Notes under the pieces: model-generated | The model's input: only the letters and a program-made list of their open reading frames with translations | Database searches by the model: none | What the model was told of the DNA's origin: nothing | Origin: Silene conica | Lineage: Eukaryota > Streptophyta > Magnoliopsida > Caryophyllales > Caryophyllaceae | Length of the DNA: 64,000 bases | Direction: 5' to 3' | NCBI GenBank assembly: GCA_029255685.2 | Contig: CM055315.2 | Location: forward strand, 50,807,358-50,871,357 | Program-made: the position numbers and the translations under genes | Shown: positions 48,575-58,006 of the stretch, piece after piece | Position numbering within the stretch: the first letter of the stretch is position 1 | Layout: each line of letters opens with the position of its first letter

Positions 48575-50121
48575 TTTGAATCAAAACCAAAGGGAAGAGG
48601 CCAGACTTATACCTGACCCTACTATAAACCCAGGTTTGGATTCAGGGGGAACAAGTCAAGATCCCGAGTCAAGTTCAGGTAATGCTAATAATCAATCAAG
48701 GAACTGGAGATACAAAGGCTCTCATCCTTTGGGCAATGTTATAGGAAGCCTGACAGATGGAGTTCAGACTCGAAGGAGCTTAAATAACTTTTGTTCATTT
48801 TACTCCTTTCTCTCCACCATTGAACCTTCAAATATCAAGGAAGCTCTCGCAGAACCAGACTGGATAGTTGCCATGCAAGAAGAACTCCAGCAATTTGAAA
48901 GAAACAAAGTTTGGCATCTTGTTCCTCGACCTAAGGACATAACTGTCATTGGAATTAGATGGGTTTTCAGAAATAAACTGGACGACACTGGAGTCATTGT
49001 ACGAAATAAGGCCAGACTAGTAGTTCAAGGATACAACCAACAGGAAGGGATCGATTATGACGAAACCTTTGCTCCTGTTGCTCGTCTTGAGGCAATAAGA
49101 CTAATCATTGCATTTGCAGCACACAAGGGAATGAAGCTTTTTCAGATGGACGTTAAGACTGCATTTCTAAATGGCTATCTCCAAGAGGAAGTATTTGTTG
49201 AACAACCTCCTGGATTTCCTGACAGCAAACTCAAGGATCGTGTATTCAAATTGGACAAAGCTCTCTATGGCCTGAAACAAGCACCTAGGGCATGGTACGA
49301 CAGATTATCAAAGTTCCTATTGGAAAGTGGATTCAAGAGAGGGTCTGTGGATAAAACCCTATTTCTTAAAAGCGAAAACTCAGATCTACTAGTCGTTGAG
49401 ATCTATGTTGACTATATTATTTTTGGCTCAACTAATAAAAAGTTGTGCAAGTACTTCTCTGAGTTGATGACTTCTGAGTTCGAGATGAGTATGATGGGAA
49501 AACTAAAGTTCTTCCTTGGACTTCAAATACAACAAACTGAACAAGGAATCAAGGTTCATCAACAAAAATACGTCAAAGAGTTGCTAAAGAAATTCGGAAT
49601 GGAAACCTCTCATGCAATGCCTACTCCAATGGTCACAGATAAGAAGCTAACCAAAGACGAAGATGGTAAGTCTGTAGACGAAACAACTTACCGAGGTATG
49701 ATTGGCTCACTTCTTTATCTTACAGCAAGTCGTCCAGATATAATGTTTAGTGTCTGTGTTTGTGCGAGATTCCAATCTGCACCAAAAGAATCACACATGC
49801 ACTACTACAATTGAGCACTTGGGCCACGGCTAAATTCGTGGCGCAAGTACTAATTTTCCGTGGCTAAAGCTCTTTGCCACGGAAATACCTTCCGTGGCCC
49901 AAGTGGTCGTGGCTAACAAATAGCCACGGAAAAAACAAAAACGTGGCTAAAACTATATTTTTAGCCACAGATTCTCACGTGGCTAATAATTCCCGTGGCA
50001 AAAAATTAATTCTCGTGGCCAAAATTATTCCCGTGGCAAACAAAAAAATAAAAAATAAATAAACAAAATGTGAAATATTATTTTTTACTTATAATGAAAA
50101 TATTTTCACATATGGAATCTT

Positions 50122-50275
50122 TTATCTTGGTCTAAACCGGGGTGTCCGTCGATAACGATGTTAAATCCCCGGCTGGCCAAAGAGTTGCTCCATTCCCATA
50201 GGTAGGGATCGAACCCCTGACCTCATGGTTAAGGGATGAGGTGAGCAACCACCACACTACCAAACACATTTGGTT
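50122..50275 (-). mobile_element. tRNA-derived SINE inside the CACTA element
   Basis: On the minus strand there is a Pol III A-box-like TGGTAGTGTGGTGG and, about 40 nt later, a B box GGTTCGATCCC, the layout of a tRNA-derived promoter. The unit is flanked by ACATATGGAATCTT (50108-50121) and ACATATGAAATCTT (50276-50289), a 14-bp TSD with one mismatch. The body is about 154 bp. There is no anticodon arm of a real tRNA, so it is not a tRNA gene. Confidence 0.78.
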
Positions 50276-50372
50276 ACATATGAAATCTTGTCAATCTTTA
50301 ATCCTTGGTTGGCTAGTTATCTCAACTCGTTACTTATAATCAGAAGTCATTCACTTTTGTGAATCGTATATC

Positions 50373-50433
50373 CTTCCCAAGAGGTCACCCATCCCAAGAC
50401 TACTCTCGCCTGAGCACGATTAACTGTGGAGTT
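50373..50433 (-). pseudogene. 5S rRNA-derived fragment (internal promoter region)
   Basis: The minus strand matches the middle and 3' part of plant 5S rRNA: a CAGTTAATCGTGCT box, GGCGAGAGTAGT and GGATGGGTGACCTC. Roughly 60 nt are kept, which includes the Pol III internal control region (A box, intermediate element, C box). The 5' part and the last bases of 5S rRNA are not recognisable. It may be a relic of a 5S-bearing element such as Cassandra or a 5S-derived SINE, or a captured 5S piece. Confidence 0.75.
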
Positions 50434-50439
50434 ATTATG

Positions 50440-51870
50440 AAGAGCTACCGAAATTGAAACTTACGCTTGTTGATATAGTTAACACTTTGTTGTAACCTTT
50501 TTAAATTATATTCTTTTCTTTCAAAATTACTTTCACTATTATTTTTGCGAAAAACTATTAAATGATTTACATATTTTCCGAAATAAATATTTTTTTTCTC
50601 AAATTACTCGAGTTTTCAATGTTGACCTCCCGACTAATGATGCTCGGGTCATTTTTTGCCCGAGTCAACAAAACAAATTTGGCCAAACTATTTAATCAAA
50701 TTTTCCTTATATTTTTTCCTAATATATATTTTTTTTTCATTTGTCGACATTTTTTTTATTTCTCTTTTATCCATTTCTTCATATATTTTCCACAAAAATA
50801 CTATTTGTAAGATCGTCGTATTTGTAACGAAAAAAAGTTTAATCACTTTTTACTAAATAATGATCACTTTTGAATAATGATTACATATGGGTATCAATGA
50901 CCGAGTTTTATAACTAAAATAAATGATCAAGACATTATTAACTCGAAAATAATCAGTTTTTGCCAAAAAAACACAGAAAAGATCGTACAAATTTTTGTTT
51001 TCTCTAAATTGATTTCTTTTCATTATTCTTGATACTTTTTTTGTCAGCAATATTTCACATTATTTACACATGTAAATCTATTATTTTAATTCCATTTTAC
51101 TTTTTGGTGTGATACGCTCATTTTCAATAATTAAAATGTTTTTCAATATTGATTTTTTTATATCGGTTATTTTATCAATATGTTTTTTTTTCCATTTTAT
51201 TCAATGATTTGTTGGTAATCATTTTGAATTTAATTTTTTAGACTATTTTTTTTATTTAATCATATTATAAATCTAATTGCCTTTTTTTTTCCTCCTTAAA
51301 ACCTTCCCCAATTTTTTTCCAATTTAACATCTCGAATTCGAGTTCTTCTAGAAATATTTTACAAATAAAGTTGTAAATTAATTTTCTAATGAAAAGCTTA
51401 ACAATATATTAGTTTCAGACTTCTCAATGATAGGTGTTAATAAGTTAATTATTTAATTGGACATACTTTTTCTTTAAATGTGATGCGATCTCTAAATAAT
51501 GTTATTCAATATTAAAAAATTTAACAAAAAAGAATTAATTATTTATTAAATTATCGATGTTATGAAAAAACCAATAAATATTATTCGAGTCTGTAAAAAA
51601 ATAAAAAATTTAAGACAATGGTAATTTTCTTTACGTGTGTATCATTTTATAGAAGTTTTACATTTCTTATTAGACTAAAAAAACAAATACTAAATATTTA
51701 TTAAATTAATCAAAATATTTTCAAAATTTTACATTTAAATTCTTCATATTATGTATATTTGATTAAGTTTCATTCAGCTTTTGTATTTTCCTTTTATTTC
51801 TTACAAAACCAAGTTTTTACGTTTACCTTAATATGAAATATCTTGATACAAATCTAAAGAAAATCTTAGC
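50440..51870. other. CACTA interior, AT-rich, no gene seen
   Basis: About 1.4 kb of very AT-rich DNA with homopolymer T runs. No transposase similarity or other supported ORF. Confidence 0.7.
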
Positions 51871-52756
51871 CACTGGTGTTTGTTACTAGGTTCGTGGCTA
51901 AGCAAATATGTTGCCACAGACAATATATAAGCCGTGGCTAAAGAAATATTGGCCACGGAAAGATTTGTGGCTAAATATATATTTGTCATGGGTGTGACAT
52001 TGTTCGCGGCAAAAATGATTATTAGCCACGACTGTAACCTAAATCATGGCGCAATTGACTTTTTGCCACGGGAAAGATTTTCCCGTGGCATAAAATTTTT
52101 CTAAAATAGTGAATAAATTTTTTCCCGTGGCTAAACAAAATTTAGCCACAAATTATAAATTCCCGTGGCATAAATCGTGGCGCAAGTGTCAATTTGTTGT
52201 AGTGATGATTGCAGTTAAGAGAATTTTAAGACACCTAATCGGAACCTCAAAATTATATCTATGGTATCCTATGGACTGTAACTTTAACCTAGTAGGATAT
52301 TCAGATGCGGATTATGCAGGATGTTCTTTAGACAGAAAAAGTACCTCCGGACTTGCTACCTTTGTAGGTCCTTGTATTATATCTTGGGGATCCAAGAAAC
52401 AAAATTCTGTCGCCCTATCAACTGCTGAAGCAGAATATATTGCAGCCGCACTGGTATGTTCTCAACTTTTATGGTTAAAGCAACAGTTACATGATTATGG
52501 TGTTGATGTTGGATGTGTGCCTATATTATGTGATAATACGAGTGCTATAATTATATCTAAAAACCCAGCCCAGCACTCGAGGACCAAACATATTGAAATT
52601 AGACACCACTTTCTAAGAGACCATGTTGAAAAGAAAAATATAAAATTGGAATTTTGTAGTACAGAAAAACAATGGGCAGATATCTTCACTAAACCATTGG
52701 CTAGAGAACGCTTTGAGACTTTGCGATTGGAAATTGGTTTAATCGGTGGCACCTAA

Positions 52757-53328
52757 TCAAATCTTAAAAGCAAAAATAACCCAATGATTGACTACGGTTT
52801 AGATGAGATTATATGACTGTGTCCGTATACTCCGCTGCATGTGTATGTATGTATTCGATGATAACTTTTGTGATCATAATTATGTTATACAATCCATGTA
52901 TGAATGTGTGCACAACCGATCTCAAAACAATATTACGTCACATATTACATATTAACCCAAAAACATACATATTACAAATTATACAATAATATACAAATAT
53001 AACAAAATAAAACTTACCAATATTAACACACATATTTTGTGTGATGGTCCCCATTGCCACGTCCCACTAACCACATAACCCCACTAGCTCCACAACCAAT
53101 TGCCACGTGCCTACCCTATACCCCTAGCCCTTGACTTTACCTAACCACAATTATTACCCCAACCAATTACCATTACCTCAAACTTACCTCCCTACATCTC
53201 CATTATTACCGTCCTCCACCCCAAAACTCCATTAAACTCTCACAAAACCCAAACCTCCATCACCATTAAAATTTATCAAAACCTCCACCAAAAACTCGAC
53301 TAAAACCATCATTCTCATCACCATCAAA
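52757..53328 (+). other. SIRE F spacer between pol and envelope-like ORF
   Basis: Non-coding. The first 120 bp or so are nearly identical to SIRE G (61311-61430); after that the two diverge. Confidence 0.75.
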
Positions 53329-54099
53329 ATGCCGCCCTCTCGAGCTACTCGCTCCCAACAAAAGAAACCTTCTCCACCCTCACCAACTCCTTCACCACCA
53401 CCATCTCCAACACCCATTGCCACCGCAAGTCCAACCCCAGACAACGGCAAGCGTCGAAAACTTAACCGAGTTGCATCTTCCGTTTCTGATGACATGCAAG
53501 ATTTAGGATCAAACCTCAAGAACCCTCGTCCTCTGTTTAAAGATTACTCCGTCGAAGCCACCAAGGAAGGACTCGAGCGAGTTCGTATGACAAAACATGA
53601 AGGTATGCTTATTGACCGTCTTCTTCCCTATTCCATTCATTCGGGTCGATTTTATCCGACATCTTGGGTCGAAGGGTCAAAGTCTCTGCTTTTCTTTAAA
53701 AAGTTTTTAGACTTTCAGGGATGGAAATATATTAGTAATTTTTCGGGGTTGGTATTTCCTATTGAGTTGGTTCAGTTCTTTGCCTCTGTGAAATCTACTA
53801 AGTCTGGATTGAAAGCCGTGGTTAATGGTAGGGATGTCGAGGTGTCCTTAGGTGATATTTGTGACATTTTTCATCTCGACCAAAGGGGTCTTGATATCGA
53901 TACCCGTAAGGAATGGGGGGTGGTGACCCAAGAACAAAAGATGATGATCAAACGATATTTTGATCCAAATGCCACTGAAATTTCTCCTCTCCTCACAAAT
54001 TCGTTTTCGCCCAAACTGAAGTTTTTTGTGAACTATCTTTGGAACACGATTTTTCCTAGGAGAGGTGGTCGTGACAAGTTATCGAGTATCGAAGCTATC
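53329..54099 (+). pseudogene. SIRE F envelope-position ORF, cut by SIRE G
   Basis: The ATG at 53329 (MPPSRATRSQQKK) is followed by a Pro/Ser-rich stretch, a basic GKRRKLNR motif and a globular region with FQGWKYISNFSGLVFPIELV and GDICDIFHL. That layout recalls the 'putative plant transposon protein' family found in many retroelement 3' ORFs. Copies exist at 61874 (plus) and 63549 (minus). It has no signal peptide or obvious membrane segment. The frame is open until SIRE G enters at 54100 after about 257 codons. Function unknown. Confidence 0.82.
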
Positions 54100-55023
54100 T
54101 GTTGAACCATATATTCAAATATATATATATTATATATGTTTATGTTTTGATAATGACAAGTCTAGCTATTTATATATTATATACTCGTATGTATAATCGT
54201 GTGCTAAGTGTACAGAACATTAGTAACAAGATCTAATCAATCAAGTATAAAAGATTCAAGCATGTTAGTCAATGAATTGACTAAGTTGAAGATTGATAGA
54301 AGATCACAAGCGCGCATAGTGAGCTAAAGTTATATTGATCAACTATAGCTTTAACACAAGATTAGTCCTAGTTATAGCCCGTAGCTATAACTCTATATCA
54401 TGAAGAAATGATCGGAATATATATGTGTTTGAGTTGAAACGATTGTTTCTATATTAGTGTCGTGTAGAATTAGTGTTTAATTGGTATTCTATTTTAATAA
54501 ATAGAATTGTTAATCTTAATAGGATTATATAAAAATCTTTAAGTTAAATAAGGAATAAATAATTGTCTTATGAGATAATTATTTATTACTAAAATAAACT
54601 AAGGATTTTTTATATGATTTTATTTGTCAAAATATATAATTTAAGATATGGTTTGTTTCGATTTTTGGAAAACGTGTAACATGTCACGTTTCTATAAATC
54701 GTGTAGGGTTTATTTAAATAAATATTATGTATTTATTTAATGTCCTAAACTAACTAAGATTATATTATGGAAATATATTTTATTATCTTTGACTTGGTTT
54801 AGGAAGTTGATTTAATAAGGATACTAATTGTTTATTATATAAAGATCTTTCCTAAATATGAATTAGGAAATTGATTCCTTATATAATGCATAAAGTATAT
54901 TATTAAATCTTTCCTAAATATATTAAGATTAGATTTAAGGTAGTATTACTAAAAGACTAGTATTCTAGTTTTAGTAATATTCCTAAATCATCTAGGGTTT
55001 GAATTACCTAGATACATATTCTA

Positions 55024-55031
55024 TATAAATA
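55024..55031 (+). promoter_or_regulatory. Likely TATA box of SIRE G LTR
   Basis: TATAAATA at the position matching 35411-35418 in F. Confidence 0.62.
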
Positions 55032-55215
55032 GACTACCATGATACATTAAACCACACGAAACATACACACATATCTACACGCAAATCGAGAGAGCCGCGG
55101 TTCATATATTCTTCAAGATCGAGCTTATCATTGTCATATCCGATTCAAGATTCAAGTGCTCAAGCATTGATCTTATTCATTCAAGATTGTGACATCAAGA
55201 AAACATTGAAGACTT

Positions 55216-55314
55216 TATCTTATTAACGTAAGATAGAAAGAGTATTTAGCGGTACTCATTGTAAGACAAATATTTAACGGTATTTGTCATAGCTAGGTAT
55301 TTAACGGTATCTAG
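55216..55314 (+). other. Four successive stem-loops in SIRE G LTR
   Basis: TATCTTA with loop TTAACG (55216-55235), GAGTA with TTTAGCGG (55240-55257), GACAAATA with TTTAACGG (55265-55288), CTAGGTA/TATCTAG with TTTAACGG (55293-55314). The single change in the last stem against F turns an A-U pair into a G-U wobble, so pairing is kept. Confidence 0.87.
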
Positions 55315-55581
55315 ATAGAGTTGTGACTAACATCAAAGTCGCACGAGTAGGGTTGATAAAATTGTAATCCAGAGTTGGTACTAATTTTATTAATCGAGAA
55401 TAGTGGACGTAGGTCTCAAAGTGTGAGACTGAACCACTTCAAAAATATTGTGTCTCTCTTTATTATTTGCTCTACTCGAAGATCTTCATACAACCATACA
55501 CACATCGAAGAAGATTTAAAAAGAAGGCATACTCAATTCAACCCCCCTTCTTGAGTATATTATATCAATAGACTCTTCAAT

Positions 55582-55594
55582 TGGTATCAGAGCC
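55582..55594 (+). other. Primer binding site (initiator tRNA-Met), SIRE G
   Basis: TGGTATCAGAGCC, 2 nt after the LTR end. Confidence 0.92.
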
Positions 55595-55618
55595 TCGTGC
55601 TCTTGATCGCCTAGCCGC

Positions 55619-58006
55619 GTGAGTTTTGATCCTTCTATTGATTCTATATTATATACTCCTTCAACAAAGGATTCCAAGCATCTCAAGTGCCCTATCTTCG
55701 ATGGCAAAAACTACAGTTTATGGAAAAATATGATGACTCATTACATCAAGGGTTGTGATTGGGAATGTTGGAAGATCATCCAAACTGAACCAAAGAAGAT
55801 CTTGGTCGCCGCCGCCAATGGAACAACCTATGAAAAGATGGAAAGCGATTATGTGGAAAGTGACTACAAAATTGCAGAGAAAAACTCTAAGGCCATGAGC
55901 CTCCTACAGAACGGTATGATAACCTCAGAATTCGATAGATTCTCATCCTGTAGTTCCGCTAAGGAAATATGGGATAGTCTCGAACTTGCTTATGAAGGAA
56001 CATCCGCAGTCAGGAAACATCGTATAGACTTGCTCGTTCAAAGATATGAACTTTTCAATATGGAAAAGAATGAATCTATTGATAGCATGTCTGCACGATT
56101 TTCTTGTATTATTAATGAACTGCGGAACCTTGGCAAAAAGATCGATTCTGAGGATATCATTCGTAAGATTCTTAGGAGTCTCACCAAAAAGTGGCAACCT
56201 AAGGTCACGGCCATAGAGGAAGCACGTGATTTATCTAAAATCACTTACCAAGAATTGATTGGATCCTTAATGGCACATGAGATCATACTAAATAAAAACG
56301 ATGATGATCCCAAAGGAAAGGGAGTCGCCTTACAAGCTTCCACAAGTGAAGTGTGCGAAGAAGAACTAGAAGACGAGACAGTTCTATTCGCAAGACGTTT
56401 TAAAAAGGCTGTCTTCAAGGAAAGATACAAAAACCCTAACAACAAAACAGTCGACAAAAAGAAAACTGACACAAAACAAACATTCTTCAAAAGAGGATGT
56501 TTCAAGTGTGGTCAACAAGACCACATGATCAAAGACTGTCCAAGTTGGGACAAAATCAAAGATAAGTCAAAAAGAGAAAAGACCAAAACGGAGTTCAAGA
56601 AAGTAATGCTTGCGTCGTGCTGGGGAGAATTAGAATCCGAGGATGACGAGGACTCAGAAGAAGATGAGGTAGCAAACCTGTGCCTCAGCAACGTCAGCCT
56701 AGATCTAATCTCAAACGACAACAACGAAGACGACGCATCCCATATGTGTCTCCTTGGAGAATCCGACTCAGACGACGACGACGACGATGAAGAGGTAAAT
56801 TTTCTTCAACTCAAAAGTCAAGTTAAAAATCTATCTAAAGCTATGTTGGTTAAATATTTTGAGAAAACCCTAGACCAATGTCATGAACAAAGTCTTGAGT
56901 TAGATGACTTGAAAGAACAGATCCTTGAAATTGCTGAGGAAAATCAACTTCTAAAGGCCAAAGCTAAGAAACTGAAATCCAAAATAAGCATTGAAGCAAA
57001 TGCTAAGTTGGAAACAGTTATGTCTGAGAAAAAGGTTCTTGAGTCTAAAGTTATAGCTAATGAAGCTATAACCTCAAAACTAAAACTCAACATTAAAGAG
57101 CTTCAATCTAAAGTTATAGCTAATGAAGCTATAACTTCAGAATTAAGAAAGGCTAATGAGCGCCTTAAGTCAGAATCTTCGATTATGGTCGAAGATGAGA
57201 CTCATCTGGAAGAAGTTGAGATTCTCGAAAGCAAAATTATGGATCTAGAATTCAATCTATCTAAAATCAAGAAGGAACATGCCAAAATTGTGTCCGACTT
57301 TCATAAAGACATTCAAAACCTAAAAGAGTCTAACAACACTGACCACAGTGAATGTAAGAAAGAAATAGACTCCCTAAAAGACCTCCTTCTTCATGCTCGG
57401 AAGGTTCACGACAAATGGGAAGGAAGCACTAACGTTCTAAATTTCCTAACTGAACAATCCGACAACAACATGAAGATGGGGTTAGGACACGAGTGTTATG
57501 GAAGAAGGGATCACTCAAAGTGTAAGCAAAGCCCAACAGACAGAGACTTTAGAAGAAGAAAATATGCCAACCTTCCTGAGTATTTAATATGCACTTATTG
57601 TGGCCATACTGGACACCTCCGAGAAAACTGTGTAAAACACGCACAAGATTTTAAAACCGGAGTCAAGTTTGTTAAATCCTTAGGAATTCCAAACGACACT
57701 ATTTCTGTCTCTGATAGTGATGATAATAAAACAGAGGAAAGAAACATTGACCACAGATGGTTCTATGACATGACATTTGATTACGAAGAAAAGAAAAATA
57801 GAACCAAACAAACTCCTCAACAAGCAACACACAAAAATTGGTCACCTAGAGTCCAAACTAAGACCTACACAAAAACATCAAAACCCAACTACTACCAATA
57901 TAGAAAGACCTATGTAAGACAAGTCTGGGTTAAAAAGGAAAATGTATTTGTGATTATTAACAACAAAGGACCCAAGTATGCTTGGGTACCTAAATCCTGT
58001 CTTTAA
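55619..58006 (+). CDS. SIRE G Gag, open frame without the expected start codon
   Basis: The frame is open from 55619 to TAA at 58004-58006 with no internal stop. Domains: Copia-type capsid region (SSAKEIWDSLELAYEG), first CCHC knuckle (CFKCGQQDHMIKDC, about residue 293 of the frame), an acidic stretch, a long likely coiled coil and a second knuckle (CTYCGHTGHLRENC, about residue 657). At the place of the ATG used by F (36062) G has AAG, so the first in-frame ATG is at 55730, inside the capsid region. The frame can be read from a GTG at 55619, but initiation there is unproven. Gag would package element RNA in cytoplasmic particles. It is the most intact coding region in the window. Confidence 0.88.
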   Translation: MSFDPSIDSILYTPSTKDSKHLKCPIFDGKNYSLWKNMMTHYIKGCDWECWKIIQTEPKKILVAAANGTTYEKMESDYVESDYKIAEKNSKAMSLLQNGMITSEFDRFSSCSSAKEIWDSLELAYEGTSAVRKHRIDLLVQRYELFNMEKNESIDSMSARFSCIINELRNLGKKIDSEDIIRKILRSLTKKWQPKVTAIEEARDLSKITYQELIGSLMAHEIILNKNDDDPKGKGVALQASTSEVCEEELEDETVLFARRFKKAVFKERYKNPNNKTVDKKKTDTKQTFFKRGCFKCGQQDHMIKDCPSWDKIKDKSKREKTKTEFKKVMLASCWGELESEDDEDSEEDEVANLCLSNVSLDLISNDNNEDDASHMCLLGESDSDDDDDDEEVNFLQLKSQVKNLSKAMLVKYFEKTLDQCHEQSLELDDLKEQILEIAEENQLLKAKAKKLKSKISIEANAKLETVMSEKKVLESKVIANEAITSKLKLNIKELQSKVIANEAITSELRKANERLKSESSIMVEDETHLEEVEILESKIMDLEFNLSKIKKEHAKIVSDFHKDIQNLKESNNTDHSECKKEIDSLKDLLLHARKVHDKWEGSTNVLNFLTEQSDNNMKMGLGHECYGRRDHSKCKQSPTDRDFRRRKYANLPEYLICTYCGHTGHLRENCVKHAQDFKTGVKFVKSLGIPNDTISVSDSDDNKTEERNIDHRWFYDMTFDYEEKKNRTKQTPQQATHKNWSPRVQTKTYTKTSKPNYYQYRKTYVRQVWVKKENVFVIINNKGPKYAWVPKSCL
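57050..57135. repeat. Two GTTATAGCT/AGCTATAAC inverted repeats in SIRE G gag
   Basis: At 57050-57072 and 57113-57135, identical to those in F and separated by 40 nt. Confidence 0.87.

Larger units (their letters stand above)
49800..52204. mobile_element. Non-autonomous CACTA DNA transposon
   Basis: A 2405-bp insertion in SIRE F pol with 3-bp TSD ATG (49797-49799 and 52205-52207). The left end is CACTACTACAATTGAGC; the right end, read in reverse, is CACTACAACAAATTGACAC. These are imperfect terminal inverted repeats with the CACTA signature. Subterminal regions (about 49815-50040 and 51870-52190) carry many CGTGGCTAA / TTAGCCACG repeats on both strands, as expected for transposase binding sites. 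No transposase gene is present. The exact gap in the SIRE frame compared with G confirms the borders. Confidence 0.93.
47036..52756 (+). pseudogene. SIRE F pol, 4-bp insertion, RT active-site change, CACTA insertion
   Basis: Pol starts in the -1 frame relative to gag. It has protease (WYLDSGCSRHMTGD), the integrase zinc domain (LWHKRFGH) and core ([25 protein letters not shown]), RT and RNase H. A 4-bp insertion at about 47684-47687 (CCTAGCTATG here, CCTATG in G) shifts the frame in the integrase. The RT catalytic box reads YVDY instead of YVDD (about 49406-49418), a change of an essential Asp. The CACTA element at 49800-52204 splits the start of RNase H; the frame resumes at 52208 (GYSDADYAG, STAEAEYIA, CDNTSAI) and stops at 52754-52756. 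Three independent hits make this pol inactive. Confidence 0.93.
34489..54099 (+). mobile_element. SIRE-type Copia retrotransposon copy F (left part, three nested insertions)
   Basis: It has a 5' LTR (34489-35974), a PBS, gag, pol and the start of an envelope-position ORF, in that order. Gag is split by Copia H (38279-46914), pol by a CACTA element (49800-52204), and the envelope-like ORF by SIRE G at 54100. The 3' part is beyond the window. SIRE lineage is inferred from the long LTR, the two-knuckle gag with a coiled-coil region and the extra ORF after RNase H. All ORFs are broken. Confidence 0.92.
54100..55579 (+). repeat. SIRE G 5' LTR
   Basis: 1480 bp, starting TGTTGAACCATA and ending GACTCTTCA. 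TATA box at 55024-55031, inverted repeat at 54371-54391 and four hairpins at 55216-55314. Confidence 0.92.

Noticed and set aside
50185-50275. Possible tRNA gene on the minus strand
   Set aside because: A and B boxes are present but no cloverleaf or anticodon arm is seen, and a 14-bp TSD marks it as a SINE.
51000-51870. Transposase remnant in the CACTA interior
   Set aside because: Only AT-rich DNA is seen, with no motif I can defend.
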